Part shown: positions 7,435 through 15,549 of the stretch, piece by piece
How the letters are laid out: every line of letters starts with the position of its first letter
How positions within the stretch are numbered: position 1 is the first letter of the stretch
From: a virus
Virus record (IMG/VR): IMGVR_UViG_3300032116_001291
Span: 1 to 24,106 of that record
DNA length: 24,106 nt
Strand: one strand, 5' to 3'
The notes under the pieces: generated by a model
What the model saw: the letters and a program-made list of their open reading frames with translations, nothing else
Databases searched by the model: none
What the model was told of the DNA's origin: nothing
Position numbers and translations under genes: made by a program

Positions 7435-7824
7435 TTACTGACCGCAGTAACGTTCCAACTCGGCTTGGATTTTTTGATTATTCATGCCCTTAAGGCTGAT
7501 GCCCGTGATAGTTTGGAATATCTCTTGACTAATCGATTGGTCGTAACGGATTTTTTTCACCAAAGCGGCACAATTTTTCTGCTCAATTTCTTGTACTGTT
7601 TTGGACATATTATTGATGAACATCTCTTTTTGTTTCTGTAGGTATTCCTCCCAAGTATCCGCTATGTGAGAAAATACACCCTCATCAAAACGCTTTTTAT
7701 CGTACTCTTGGTAACCAAAATAATCCTTTCGGTTGTACTTGTCAAATAAATCTCCAAGAAATCTATTCATGTTACCCGCTACGCCTTCATTAAGAAAAGA
7801 CTGATAATTTTTGATTGGTTGCAT
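7435..7824 (-). CDS. putative internal head protein with FLNE leader, 129 aa
   Basis: Starts MQPIKNYQSFLNEGVAG. The segment NYQSFLNE-G closely resembles the leaders of T4 internal proteins and gives a good prohead-protease consensus (L-x-E followed by a small residue), with the cut expected after E13. The rest is charged and helical, with no recognised domain and two cysteines (one near the C-terminus). It is the first of three consecutive genes with similar N-terminal tags. An A8-CA leader lies 12-20 bases ahead of the ATG, but no GATATATA motif precedes the gene, so it is probably transcribed from the promoter ahead of the S1-like gene. Confidence 0.6.
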   Translation of the reverse strand: MQPIKNYQSFLNEGVAGNMNRFLGDLFDKYNRKDYFGYQEYDKKRFDEGVFSHIADTWEEYLQKQKEMFINNMSKTVQEIEQKNCAALVKKIRYDQSISQEIFQTITGISLKGMNNQKIQAELERYCGQ

Positions 7825-7888
7825 ATTGTTCTGTTTTTTTTACAATGTAAATATAGCTAATTCGGCTGATAAAACCAAATTTTAGGGT

Positions 7889-9319
7889 CTATTTCTCCTT
7901 TTTATTTTCTTTCTTTTCGCCTTTTTTGTCTTTCTGAGTTTGGCGGTCACTATCCCCATCTTCCGTGTTCGCATCGGGGGTGTTTGTACTTTTACTAACC
8001 AAGACCGTTTCTTTGGATATCTTGGCTAATTTTCCAATTTCCCCATTTCGAATTACCCCACCTTTCATCTCGCAGTTAATAATCATATTTTTATTCTCTA
8101 CGTAACAATCATCTAAGGTATTGGAGGCGTGTAGGATACATTCTGTGACTTTAGAGCCCGTGATGCGATTGTTTTTTAAAAACTCACATCTAAAAAATCG
8201 AGAATTTTTAATTTTACAGTTATAAAACCAACAATGGTCTATCACCCCCTCTAATTCGCACTCCAAAAATTCGACATTTTCCACTTTGCAGTTGGTTATC
8301 TTAGCCGATTGGATTTGATGTCGAGCCATTTCGGTGTCGTAATTATACAGACCTTTCCGAAGCCCACCAGTATTAATTAATTTAAATAAGGTATCTCGGA
8401 TATTTCCCCAATAAGCTTCTAATAATTCACCATCATTTTTTAAATCTACGGATATTTTGATATCGGGAAAAATAGATTTAAAAACCTCGTATTTAACAAA
8501 GCCTCGATAATTACGGCTGTTCGCATCGGTCATTTTTTTAAAGTCGGAGATTTCGAGTTCGGTCAATCCCTCCGAATTTAAAGTTTCGTAGAGGTGTGCC
8601 ACGAAATACTCCAAGATTTCTAAAATCTTTTTGGTTTTGCGCTCATAACCTTCCCCACCAAGGTAGCGGTATTCTAAATACCCCTTGTGTAATTTAGTGA
8701 AATTAACCCCGTAATATTTTTCTTCGTTGGGAAAATTAAGTATGGAGTTGCCATAATTAACCAACGTGGGGTTGTAAAAGAGGATATCATTAAAACCAAT
8801 CTGTTTGATACTTCGAGCATAAACATTATCCTTACGGTCGGGGAATTTATCATAAACCTTGTTTTCATCAAAGGATAAGATAAATTTCGTCATGGGTAAC
8901 GATGTGATTTGGTGACGGGTGGGGAGTTTTTTATTATCAATATTGATATTTAAATGAATCGCACAACGGTTGTTAGTATACCCGTTGTTGGTTATCCACT
9001 CCAACATTTTAATAATCACGTTTCGGCTTTCTTTATAACTGAGCGTGCCCGTCACCAATTCTCGCATTTTCTTTCCCCCCGAGTAATCCAATTCCAATTT
9101 GAAAACGGAATCGGTAGGTTTGACTGAGGAGTGGTAGGTTAATTTTTCATCATCCAATCCTTTAATGACCATAGGAACAACTATTCGCTTCCCAAGAAAT
9201 TTTCCGATACTGCGGGCAATATCTACCCCGTTCTCAATTTCGGAGAAAAATTCAAATTCAACCCCCACTACGGTGGCATCTAAAATTTCTTCGGATGTAT
9301 AGTTTTTCTTAATGCGCAT
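7889..9319 (-). CDS. amidoligase-like domain fused to pentapeptide-type beta-helix
   Basis: 476 residues. Residues ~17-240 match the architecture of putative amidoligases (COOH-NH2 ligases with a glutamine-synthetase-like fold): GVEFEF (E21, E23), then LELDYSG with RELVTGTL (D78, E87), then CAIHLNI (H122) and finally GYLEYRYLGGEG (E216, R218) followed by a long helix. Those positions correspond to the metal and ATP-binding acidic residues, the histidine strand and the 'E-[FY]-R' strand of the family. Residues ~340-440 contain a pentapeptide-like repeat region (NCKVENVEFLECELEG, YNCKIKNSRFFRCEF) expected to form a right-handed beta-helix. The last ~35 residues are a charged Asp/Lys/Glu tail. 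Such enzymes join amino groups to carboxylates, often on peptides. Why a tail gene cluster should carry one is unclear, and the substrate is unknown. Confidence 0.55.
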   Translation of the reverse strand: MRIKKNYTSEEILDATVVGVEFEFFSEIENGVDIARSIGKFLGKRIVVPMVIKGLDDEKLTYHSSVKPTDSVFKLELDYSGGKKMRELVTGTLSYKESRNVIIKMLEWITNNGYTNNRCAIHLNINIDNKKLPTRHQITSLPMTKFILSFDENKVYDKFPDRKDNVYARSIKQIGFNDILFYNPTLVNYGNSILNFPNEEKYYGVNFTKLHKGYLEYRYLGGEGYERKTKKILEILEYFVAHLYETLNSEGLTELEISDFKKMTDANSRNYRGFVKYEVFKSIFPDIKISVDLKNDGELLEAYWGNIRDTLFKLINTGGLRKGLYNYDTEMARHQIQSAKITNCKVENVEFLECELEGVIDHCWFYNCKIKNSRFFRCEFLKNNRITGSKVTECILHASNTLDDCYVENKNMIINCEMKGGVIRNGEIGKLAKISKETVLVSKSTNTPDANTEDGDSDRQTQKDKKGEKKENKKEK

Positions 9320-9333
9320 TTCGGTTAGTTGTG

Positions 9334-10548
9334 TTATTTACTATCGGCAAATTTCAAATGGAGGCGGTTATTATTAGTGATGTAACCAATTTTAACCTCA
9401 ATATTTTCCCCCACATTCAGTTTCCCTTGTTTTTTAGTTTTCAGTTCTTTCCCTGGGATAATACCAATCATATTATCATTCAACCGAACCGTTACCCCAA
9501 AAGGTTTTACGTTAATAACCTCCCCATTAATCACCTCATCTAAACGAGATTTGTGGTAGTCCTCTAATTCTTTCCTCTGTTGGGCGGGGTCGATGCTAGT
9601 CAAAATGATTTTCTTGTCATAAGATATTTCTTGAATCCAAAAAGTGATGGTATCACCCGCTCGATAGCCACGGTTATGAAAACGTTCCGTGTCAGCTTCC
9701 GACATTTTTGAAGTGTGGAGTAAACCCGTGAAAATGTCATCAAACTCGACAAAGACTCCAAATTTAGTCGCCCCCGTGACCGTACCCGTATATTGAGCAC
9801 CCACCCCAAGCTCGTTGGTTTTTTGTGGGAGTACGGTTTTGACATATCTCTTGTATGAGAATACAAAGGTATCGCTCCCCTCTAAATAATCTTCCACCAT
9901 GAGCGGAATGGTTTTGCCAATCATTTCGTCAAAATTACGTACGATATTGGCGGCGGCTAGAGAGCCAGGTAAAAATCCAATCACCCCTTGCACGTTGACA
10001 AAGAATCCCCCTTGGTTTTTTTCCAAGATAGTTCCAAAATAAGCCGATGTTGGGTTGGTAATTTGTTCGTAAAACTCATCTTTAGTTTTGAGGATTTGAC
10101 CTTTAGTAATAGAACCTTTAAGATAGGGTTTGACTTGCTCGACTACTAAGTAGCACTTGTTTGCTAAAAATTCTTCTTTACCCTCGGGATTGCTAACAAA
10201 ATCTAAGAAATCAGTATAGTGCTTAAAGCCTATGCTTTCGATAAAGCTTCGCTCGCTTGCCATTTCGGTAATACATTCAAAGCCACCTTTCAAGACAAAA
10301 TTAACCTCACTACCTCGAACATGGACGATGTCGGTTATAAGGAAAGCTTCACCTACTAAGGGTTCTCCATTGGGCATATCTATTTTTAAGAGTTCCTCAT
10401 AGTAAGCAAGGGCATAATCGGCATGATTATACACATTATCTTTATAACGGGAGAGAATAGCCGCATTGGGTATTTTTTTTCTTCGAGCAGTTTCAGCATC
10501 TAAATAATCCCAATCGAAATCATTGGCTGAGGTGGAATTCAAATTCAT
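9334..10548 (-). CDS. multi-domain S1 RNA-binding protein (ribosomal S1-like)
   Basis: 404 residues with three S1 OB-fold repeats: ~169-236 (YFGTILEKNQGGFFVNVQGV, FLPGS), ~249-318 (YTGTVTGATKFGVFVEF, GLLHTSKMS) and ~338-402 (NGEVINVKPFGVTVRLND, GIIPGKEL). A degenerate fourth copy may lie at ~63-100. The N-terminal 60 residues are acidic and not recognised. S1 proteins bind single-stranded A/U-rich RNA; in the ribosome they help unstructured leaders into the initiation site. Bacterial S1 has more repeats (usually four to six), so this is a shortened, phage-specific version. It is the first gene after a promoter motif (10588) and has an A8-CA leader of its own. It could favour phage mRNA translation, act in RNA protection, or be a virion component; the sequence does not decide. 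Confidence 0.75.
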   Translation of the reverse strand: MNLNSTSANDFDWDYLDAETARRKKIPNAAILSRYKDNVYNHADYALAYYEELLKIDMPNGEPLVGEAFLITDIVHVRGSEVNFVLKGGFECITEMASERSFIESIGFKHYTDFLDFVSNPEGKEEFLANKCYLVVEQVKPYLKGSITKGQILKTKDEFYEQITNPTSAYFGTILEKNQGGFFVNVQGVIGFLPGSLAAANIVRNFDEMIGKTIPLMVEDYLEGSDTFVFSYKRYVKTVLPQKTNELGVGAQYTGTVTGATKFGVFVEFDDIFTGLLHTSKMSEADTERFHNRGYRAGDTITFWIQEISYDKKIILTSIDPAQQRKELEDYHKSRLDEVINGEVINVKPFGVTVRLNDNMIGIIPGKELKTKKQGKLNVGENIEVKIGYITNNNRLHLKFADSK

Positions 10549-10587
10549 GTTTGTTTTTTTTAAAGTGTAAAAATAAAAGTGTCTTTT

Positions 10588-10595
10588 TATATATC
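10588..10595 (-). promoter_or_regulatory. putative late promoter motif GATATATAAAAAG (copy 4)
   Basis: Minus strand AAATGATATATAAAAAGACA, about 40 bases before the ATG of the S1-like gene and just after the stop of the 158-aa gene. Same core plus AAAAAG extension as the copies at 22335 and 24070. Confidence 0.6.
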
Positions 10596-10604
10596 ATTTT
10601 TAAA

Positions 10605-11081
10605 TTAACTGATATTGGCGGGAGATGAGGAAGTGGTGGTTGCTCCCGTGGTCGGACCTGCGGGGCTCACCCCAGCGGTTAATTGACCCGCAGGGGTAAT
10701 AATCGTGGCGGATTTTACAAAAGCATCCACATTATTGGCTACCGCCGCTGCAATAGCGGGCACAATCTGTTCCGCCATCCAATCAACCATAGCCTCAGTA
10801 AGGGCGTTGGCTAATTCATTTGCCGTCACCTTTTGGATAAGAGCCTCGGAACTCGCCGCCGCCGCCCCGCCAGCGTCATATTCCAAACTTAAAATAGAAG
10901 CCGTTTTCAGTTTTATAGATTTGTAGGCTTGGTCTAAATTTTTACTTCCCGAAAGCGCACCGCTTAAAACTCCACCATCGAGTTTTTTTCTCAGCGAATC
11001 TTTGACCTTTGGGTCTAATAATAATTTTTGTTTTAGGTTGGTTTCAATACCCGTGCGAAGCACTTCTTTGACTAATGGCAT
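10605..11081 (-). CDS. alanine-rich small virion protein, 158 aa
   Basis: The first 60 residues are Lys/Leu-rich and helical, the middle (residues 70-125) is alanine-rich (GGAAAASS, IAAAVANN) and the last 30 residues are Gly/Ala/Pro/Thr/Ser, ending in a low-complexity tail. I do not recognise a family with certainty. It follows the spike gene by 14 bases and ends the hub operon, just before the promoter of the S1-like gene. A role as a spike-tip, hub or tail accessory protein is inferred from location. Confidence 0.6.
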   Translation of the reverse strand: MPLVKEVLRTGIETNLKQKLLLDPKVKDSLRKKLDGGVLSGALSGSKNLDQAYKSIKLKTASILSLEYDAGGAAAASSEALIQKVTANELANALTEAMVDWMAEQIVPAIAAAVANNVDAFVKSATIITPAGQLTAGVSPAGPTTGATTTSSSPANIS

Positions 11082-11095
11082 AATAGATTATTTTT

Positions 11096-11851
11096 TTAAA
11101 GGGTTTTAACGACGGGAGATGCTCCTCGACCGCTTAAATGTATTTGTGGCTGCATTGGAACAACGGGTGGTGAGGTGGGTGCGCCTAAATTACCAAGATG
11201 AGTGTGTGAGTTGAAAAGAGTTAGGAAACTATCCCCCAAGACTAATTTTTCGGCAGCTCCCGCCCCTAACTCAATAGTTTCCGTGTGGTCGATGGTAACA
11301 TTAGGGGCGGTTACCGTCACCCTTTCTCGTGCCACAATATTGATTTGCGGACCGATTAGCTCAATGATACTATCCGTACCAGCGTGTTCAATCGTAATAC
11401 TCGAATCGGGGTTAATAATGATTTGGGAATTTTTGTGAAAAATATTAAGCCCCTTCCCTGGGGTGTAAAAAATCTTCATTTCCTCATCCACATCATAAGC
11501 CAAGACGTGGGAATTGATATAAGTGTCGCCTATTTCCGCTTTCACCTCGGGATTAACTGATTGGATAGCGGTATACTCGGCAGCCATCAAATCCCCCTCA
11601 GCGAATTGGACTCGAACATAAGTTCCCAATTTGGGAACACTAATGTCGGCATACCCCCCATTCTCACCGCCCGCAAACATTTTGCGCCCAAAGGGCTGTG
11701 CCCACGGTATGGATTCGGGGGCGATGTCATCCCCATCAAATAACCCAAAAACTTTAATTTTACACCGACCCTCTTGTTCGGGGTCGTTATTATCTACAAT
11801 CTCCCCAATGAATATTTTACCCATCAAGTCTTCTTTGTTCAATCCTGCCAT
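11096..11851 (-). CDS. gp5/VgrG-like baseplate spike without lysozyme domain
   Basis: 251 residues. The N-terminal OB-fold has the hallmark IVDNNDPEQEGRCKIKVFGL followed by IPWAQPF, as in T4 gp5. A YVRVQFAEGDLMAAEY segment completes the barrel. From ~120 to 205 come strands such as IIINPDSSITIEHAG, INIVARERVTVTAPNVTI, typical of the intertwined triple-stranded beta-helix of membrane-piercing spikes. The end (FNSHTHLGNLGAPTSPPVVP) is the usual C-terminal signature of P2 gpV and related spikes. T4 gp5 has a lysozyme domain between OB-fold and helix; here none is visible, so cell-wall digestion must be done by another protein. The gene lies one base after the 710-aa gene stop (TAATATG arrangement). 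Confidence 0.88.
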   Translation of the reverse strand: MAGLNKEDLMGKIFIGEIVDNNDPEQEGRCKIKVFGLFDGDDIAPESIPWAQPFGRKMFAGGENGGYADISVPKLGTYVRVQFAEGDLMAAEYTAIQSVNPEVKAEIGDTYINSHVLAYDVDEEMKIFYTPGKGLNIFHKNSQIIINPDSSITIEHAGTDSIIELIGPQINIVARERVTVTAPNVTIDHTETIELGAGAAEKLVLGDSFLTLFNSHTHLGNLGAPTSPPVVPMQPQIHLSGRGASPVVKTL

Positions 11852-11852
11852 A

Positions 11853-13985
11853 TTATTCTAAAATTGTTTTTCCTAAATTATCGGCTATGATGTTGGTCTC
11901 TGTCCCCGAAAAATTAACATTCTTTTCAATATTGGTATTGATTGTTGGGGCTAACAAATCAACTTGTTCGTTATCTGCTGTTGTGGTAGTCGGAGCTATT
12001 AGGCTCACCTTATCTAACCCTACATTTCCTTTAGGGGGTTCATTAAACTCAACGGTGGATAGTTTAGATTGGGTACTTTCGGGGGCTTCCAAATTGACTT
12101 TCGCTGTTTCTAAAACAGCCTTTGGTGGACTAACCAAGTCGATGCTGCTTTCTATTGGTGTGCCTTCAAAATTACTCTCTAACTCAACCTTTGAATCGGG
12201 TGAGGGTTTTATAGGAAAGCTTAATAGCTTGACCTTAGTATCCGAAGTGGTATTCACGGGTGGCTCTTCGAGGGTCACCGAGGTTTCGATATCGTTACTG
12301 ATACTTGGGGCTATTAATTCTACTTTACCACTTGCGGTACTTGAGGATTCTGCGGAGGTTAATTCCACCTTTTCGGGTACTGTATCTGAGGAAACGGGAC
12401 TAGTTAACTCCACTTTAGGTGCTTGGAGTGAGTTTTCGGTGGGTGTGCCACTTAACTGAATATTTGAGGGTAGACCAACATTTTTAGTGGGGGCTACAAA
12501 TAAAACCCTATCTAAATTCCCTTGTAAGGACGACCCATTATTTTCCAACACTAAACGAACCGAGTCGAGACTGTTGTTTTTATTTGGGGCGTTTAATACG
12601 ACAGCATCCCCACTCATAGGGGGTGTTTGGGTGCTATTTAGGCTAATGTTTCCTAAATTAGTTCTTTGCAGGTTTTCGGAGGCAATGGTATTAATGATGG
12701 TTTCGATAGATTGGTTTTCTAAATCTGTCCCCACCACGGCATTAGCTAACACCTCTACCGACCCTATGGTGTCCTTTACTAATTCTATTTCCGCCCCCGT
12801 TAATTGGATATTGGAGGCGAGGGAATCGGCTATTGGGCTCGCCACCCCCGCATTGGATAACAGACTGCGAGCGGCGGCTCCAGGGTTATTGATAGCACTT
12901 TGTAGGGCATTGATAGCGTTACTAGCGGAGAAGCCATAGACATTCCCCAAAAGAAGTTTATTGGCGGCATTTCGAGCCACATTTTCTGCGGCATTGATTA
13001 AATACTGCGCCCCACCAAGAGCCGAAAAATAATCACTGAAACTCCTCAATACCTTATCCCCACCATCACTTGCAAATGAACTATCCCTAAAGGATTTGCC
13101 TCGCTCGAAAGCATATTTGGTATCTTGTAAGTAAGCCCCCAATAGACCATATTTATTGATTTCTCGAACTGCACCAACTTTTACTTTAAATTTGACTGAG
13201 GCGGGTGTACCGTCGGCAAAACGATTTAAATTAGCCAAATATCCCACATCATCGGAAAATGGGTCTATTTCACAATACTCACATCTAAAGGTGTGGAATG
13301 TCCCCAAGTTGTAAGGACCGAGCAAACCAGGTCGTTGCATAGTTCTTATTTCCGCTATGACAATATCCATCATAAAGTATCTCTGACAATCGGGAGCTGC
13401 CCATCGGTGATAGGTGGCATCCCAAATAGATTTACGATACAAATCTAATATATAGGTCATCTTTAAATCAATGGTTTCTAAACATTCAAAAGTCAGAACC
13501 ACATCCTTGGTGCGAAAATTATTACTAGGGTTGATTTTCCACAAGCTATCCACCCCCGATATTTTTTGAATCATCCAAGGGGTTTTTTTGAATATTTTAA
13601 TAAACCCCGCTTGGAATTCTTCCATCATTTTAGCCCTATAATGTTCATTTCTTCTCCTAAAATAACCAATCACCGAATCTGATTGTTGCTGTTGGGCTTG
13701 TTCACTTGTACTCAGATTATCGGGTATTAAAAGACCTTGGGGTAAATAATCCCTATTGTAGTTATCATTAGCCCCCAAAATAGCCAAATCGGGTTGTAGG
13801 TACACCCAAAACCCTAAGTAAGTGGGGTCTTCATTTTCTATCCACTTATCAACCCCCGAGGATACACCTACCCCAAGACCATTCTCTGATAAGCTAATGT
13901 CTATGTTGAGGTTTTTAAACGGACTAGGGTTGAATTGTCCATTTCCGTTTAAGAAATTTTTCGTTATGGAGTCAGTTTTATTCAT
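11853..13985 (-). CDS. tube-initiator-like baseplate protein with 15-residue repeat tail
   Basis: 710 residues. Residues ~120-270 include KTPWMIQKISGVDSLWK, LTFECLETIDLKMTYILDLYRKSIWD, CQRYFMMDIVIAEIRTMQRP and CEYCEIDPFSDDVG, a pattern seen in tail-tube or tube-initiator proteins (T4 gp48/gp54 type) of large phages. From ~462 to ~692 there are about 16 copies of a repeat with consensus [KS]-[VI]-x-L-x-x-P followed by eight variable, Ser/Thr/Asn/Pro-rich residues. Twelve consecutive copies are exactly 15 residues long. The region 330-460 is Ala/Asn-rich and helical. It sits between hub and spike genes in a compact operon. The tube-initiator call is motif-based; the repeat tail has no assigned function and could be a spacer, a rod or a partner-binding arm. 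Confidence 0.6.
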   Translation of the reverse strand: MNKTDSITKNFLNGNGQFNPSPFKNLNIDISLSENGLGVGVSSGVDKWIENEDPTYLGFWVYLQPDLAILGANDNYNRDYLPQGLLIPDNLSTSEQAQQQQSDSVIGYFRRRNEHYRAKMMEEFQAGFIKIFKKTPWMIQKISGVDSLWKINPSNNFRTKDVVLTFECLETIDLKMTYILDLYRKSIWDATYHRWAAPDCQRYFMMDIVIAEIRTMQRPGLLGPYNLGTFHTFRCEYCEIDPFSDDVGYLANLNRFADGTPASVKFKVKVGAVREINKYGLLGAYLQDTKYAFERGKSFRDSSFASDGGDKVLRSFSDYFSALGGAQYLINAAENVARNAANKLLLGNVYGFSASNAINALQSAINNPGAAARSLLSNAGVASPIADSLASNIQLTGAEIELVKDTIGSVEVLANAVVGTDLENQSIETIINTIASENLQRTNLGNISLNSTQTPPMSGDAVVLNAPNKNNSLDSVRLVLENNGSSLQGNLDRVLFVAPTKNVGLPSNIQLSGTPTENSLQAPKVELTSPVSSDTVPEKVELTSAESSSTASGKVELIAPSISNDIETSVTLEEPPVNTTSDTKVKLLSFPIKPSPDSKVELESNFEGTPIESSIDLVSPPKAVLETAKVNLEAPESTQSKLSTVEFNEPPKGNVGLDKVSLIAPTTTTADNEQVDLLAPTINTNIEKNVNFSGTETNIIADNLGKTILE
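11910..12602 (-). repeat. 45-bp-period coding repeat array (15 aa x about 16)
   Basis: Codes the C-terminal part of the 710-aa protein. Anchors are V-x-L triplets at residues ~462, 476, 494, 509 and then every 15 residues from 525 to 690. Earlier units vary between 14 and 18 residues. DNA copies have diverged, so the repeat is seen better in protein than in DNA. Confidence 0.8.
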
Positions 13986-13998
13986 TTAATTAGTTATT

Positions 13999-15549
13999 TT
14001 AGTTGGTGAACGAAGGCTCTTCGTTCGGAGGACCACCAGGAACAGGCCACTCTCTTCGAGTTAATTTGAATGATTGAGTCATCCCTGGCTCGGGTGTTTT
14101 TTTATTTGGGCTGTTGGAAAAGTCTGTTGATTTTGGGGTCATGCTATAGGTGAATTTCATCCCGTCAACCATGTAATACCCACTGTAAAACTGGTCCATA
14201 GCGGCTACGGTTTCCGACTTGGGTTTTTGTTGGTCATCGGGGGTGGCATCCAAACTTCTTTTAGCATTATCGGATTGGGTGTGTAATACCACAGGTAATC
14301 GTTCCCCCCTATAAATATTTGGATTCCAACGCTCTATATCCACCTCAATAAATAATTTTTCCAATTCGGAATTATTTCGGGCATTCCAAATCTCCGAATA
14401 TAAGTATTTATCGTGGACATCTCGATATTGAATCCCTCTCCAAAAATAACGATTTTGAGTTTCCCACCATTTTTCTTTGGATGTCCCATCTGCCGCCTTA
14501 ATGGTGGAGCGACCCTTCAAGAGGATTTTTTTCTCCTCCGCACCTGGGGTCGTAATCGGGTCAACGAAAATTTCCCAAGGCTGCCCCGAAGCTTGGTCAA
14601 AAAATTGGACATAACTTTTATATCCCCAATCCTTAACCACGTCTAACGAATTGTTTTCGACTCGGTACTGTTTAATATACATATTCGTCCCCTTGAAGTT
14701 ATCCATATCGGATAAAAGTTTGGCTGATTGGGCTTGGTTTCTCTCCTCTTGATTCGAGTCACTCAAAAAATTCTTGAACGCCGAGGTATCCACAATGGCG
14801 GCATCAATCGAACCATCACTATCAATTTGGTTATTCACATTAATGAAGTTCAAATGATAATAAACATCGATAAAACAAGAAAAGAAACTCGACTCATCTT
14901 TCCAAGCGTGCTTCACTATTTTTTGAATGTATTTTTGGTAGGTGTCATTCGGATTAATCCAAATTTGTTCGTCATCGGTAAAATTTTCATTGGTAGCAAA
15001 CCCAAGATTTAAGTCTTGGCATATCGTCTGCAAGACATCGAAACTAGTACCCGTATAGGCTTTTTTATTTTCATCTAACATCCGAGGGATAAACAAATCC
15101 CCATAAATTTCCAATGAACCCCCCATACCCTCTCTAGTCCCTTTTCCACCATTGACCGAAGTGACGATATAGTCATTTCGGATGGGTTTGAACACATCAT
15201 TCTTGGCTCGAATAAAGATGGAAACGATATCCCCATCCTTGGGAATCCCGCTCGATTTAAAGGCGGCACTATTAGTCAACACCACCTTTAAATAAAGTTT
15301 AGGTAAAAAACCCGTGGCATCTATTTGCACCTTATTCATTTCTTGTTGATTAAAGGTGTATGAATTGATAGTGATTTGTGGATAATCTGTACCCACCTCT
15401 AAATGGTACTGCCGCCCCGTTTTTTTATCTTGGAGATTTTCGGGTAATTTTTCACTTGTGCCCGTGTAGGCATCTTCGAATATCATATCATCCAACTCAA
15501 TAGTGGGCGAGATGATAGAGCGGATAATACTTTTTTCCTCTTGTGGCAT
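13999..15549 (-). CDS. gp27-like baseplate hub protein
   Basis: 516 residues. The N-terminal ~170 residues form strands with YPQITINSYTFNQQEMNKVQ and a following KDGDIVSIFI segment, as in gp27/gpD hub domains. In the middle, GTSFDVLQTICQDLNLGFAT is followed by a 'T-x-D-x-x-x-W' loop and then IQKIVKHAWKDESSFFSCFI and DVYYHLNFINVN, the characteristic 'D-S-F-F-x-x-[FY]-I-D-x-Y-Y-x-L-N' stretch of the T4-type hub. A hub trimer surrounds the spike base and connects to the tube. It overlaps the 203-aa gene stop by one base (TAATG). The assignment agrees with its position two genes before the spike. Confidence 0.75.
   Translation of the reverse strand: MPQEEKSIIRSIISPTIELDDMIFEDAYTGTSEKLPENLQDKKTGRQYHLEVGTDYPQITINSYTFNQQEMNKVQIDATGFLPKLYLKVVLTNSAAFKSSGIPKDGDIVSIFIRAKNDVFKPIRNDYIVTSVNGGKGTREGMGGSLEIYGDLFIPRMLDENKKAYTGTSFDVLQTICQDLNLGFATNENFTDDEQIWINPNDTYQKYIQKIVKHAWKDESSFFSCFIDVYYHLNFINVNNQIDSDGSIDAAIVDTSAFKNFLSDSNQEERNQAQSAKLLSDMDNFKGTNMYIKQYRVENNSLDVVKDWGYKSYVQFFDQASGQPWEIFVDPITTPGAEEKKILLKGRSTIKAADGTSKEKWWETQNRYFWRGIQYRDVHDKYLYSEIWNARNNSELEKLFIEVDIERWNPNIYRGERLPVVLHTQSDNAKRSLDATPDDQQKPKSETVAAMDQFYSGYYMVDGMKFTYSMTPKSTDFSNSPNKKTPEPGMTQSFKLTRREWPVPGGPPNEEPSFTN

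Noticed and set aside
11887-12939. Long plus-strand open frames (190 and 150 codons) opposite the 710-aa gene
   Set aside because: They are complementary to the 15-residue repeat and helical region of a convincing gene, have low-complexity products and no leader of the type seen here.
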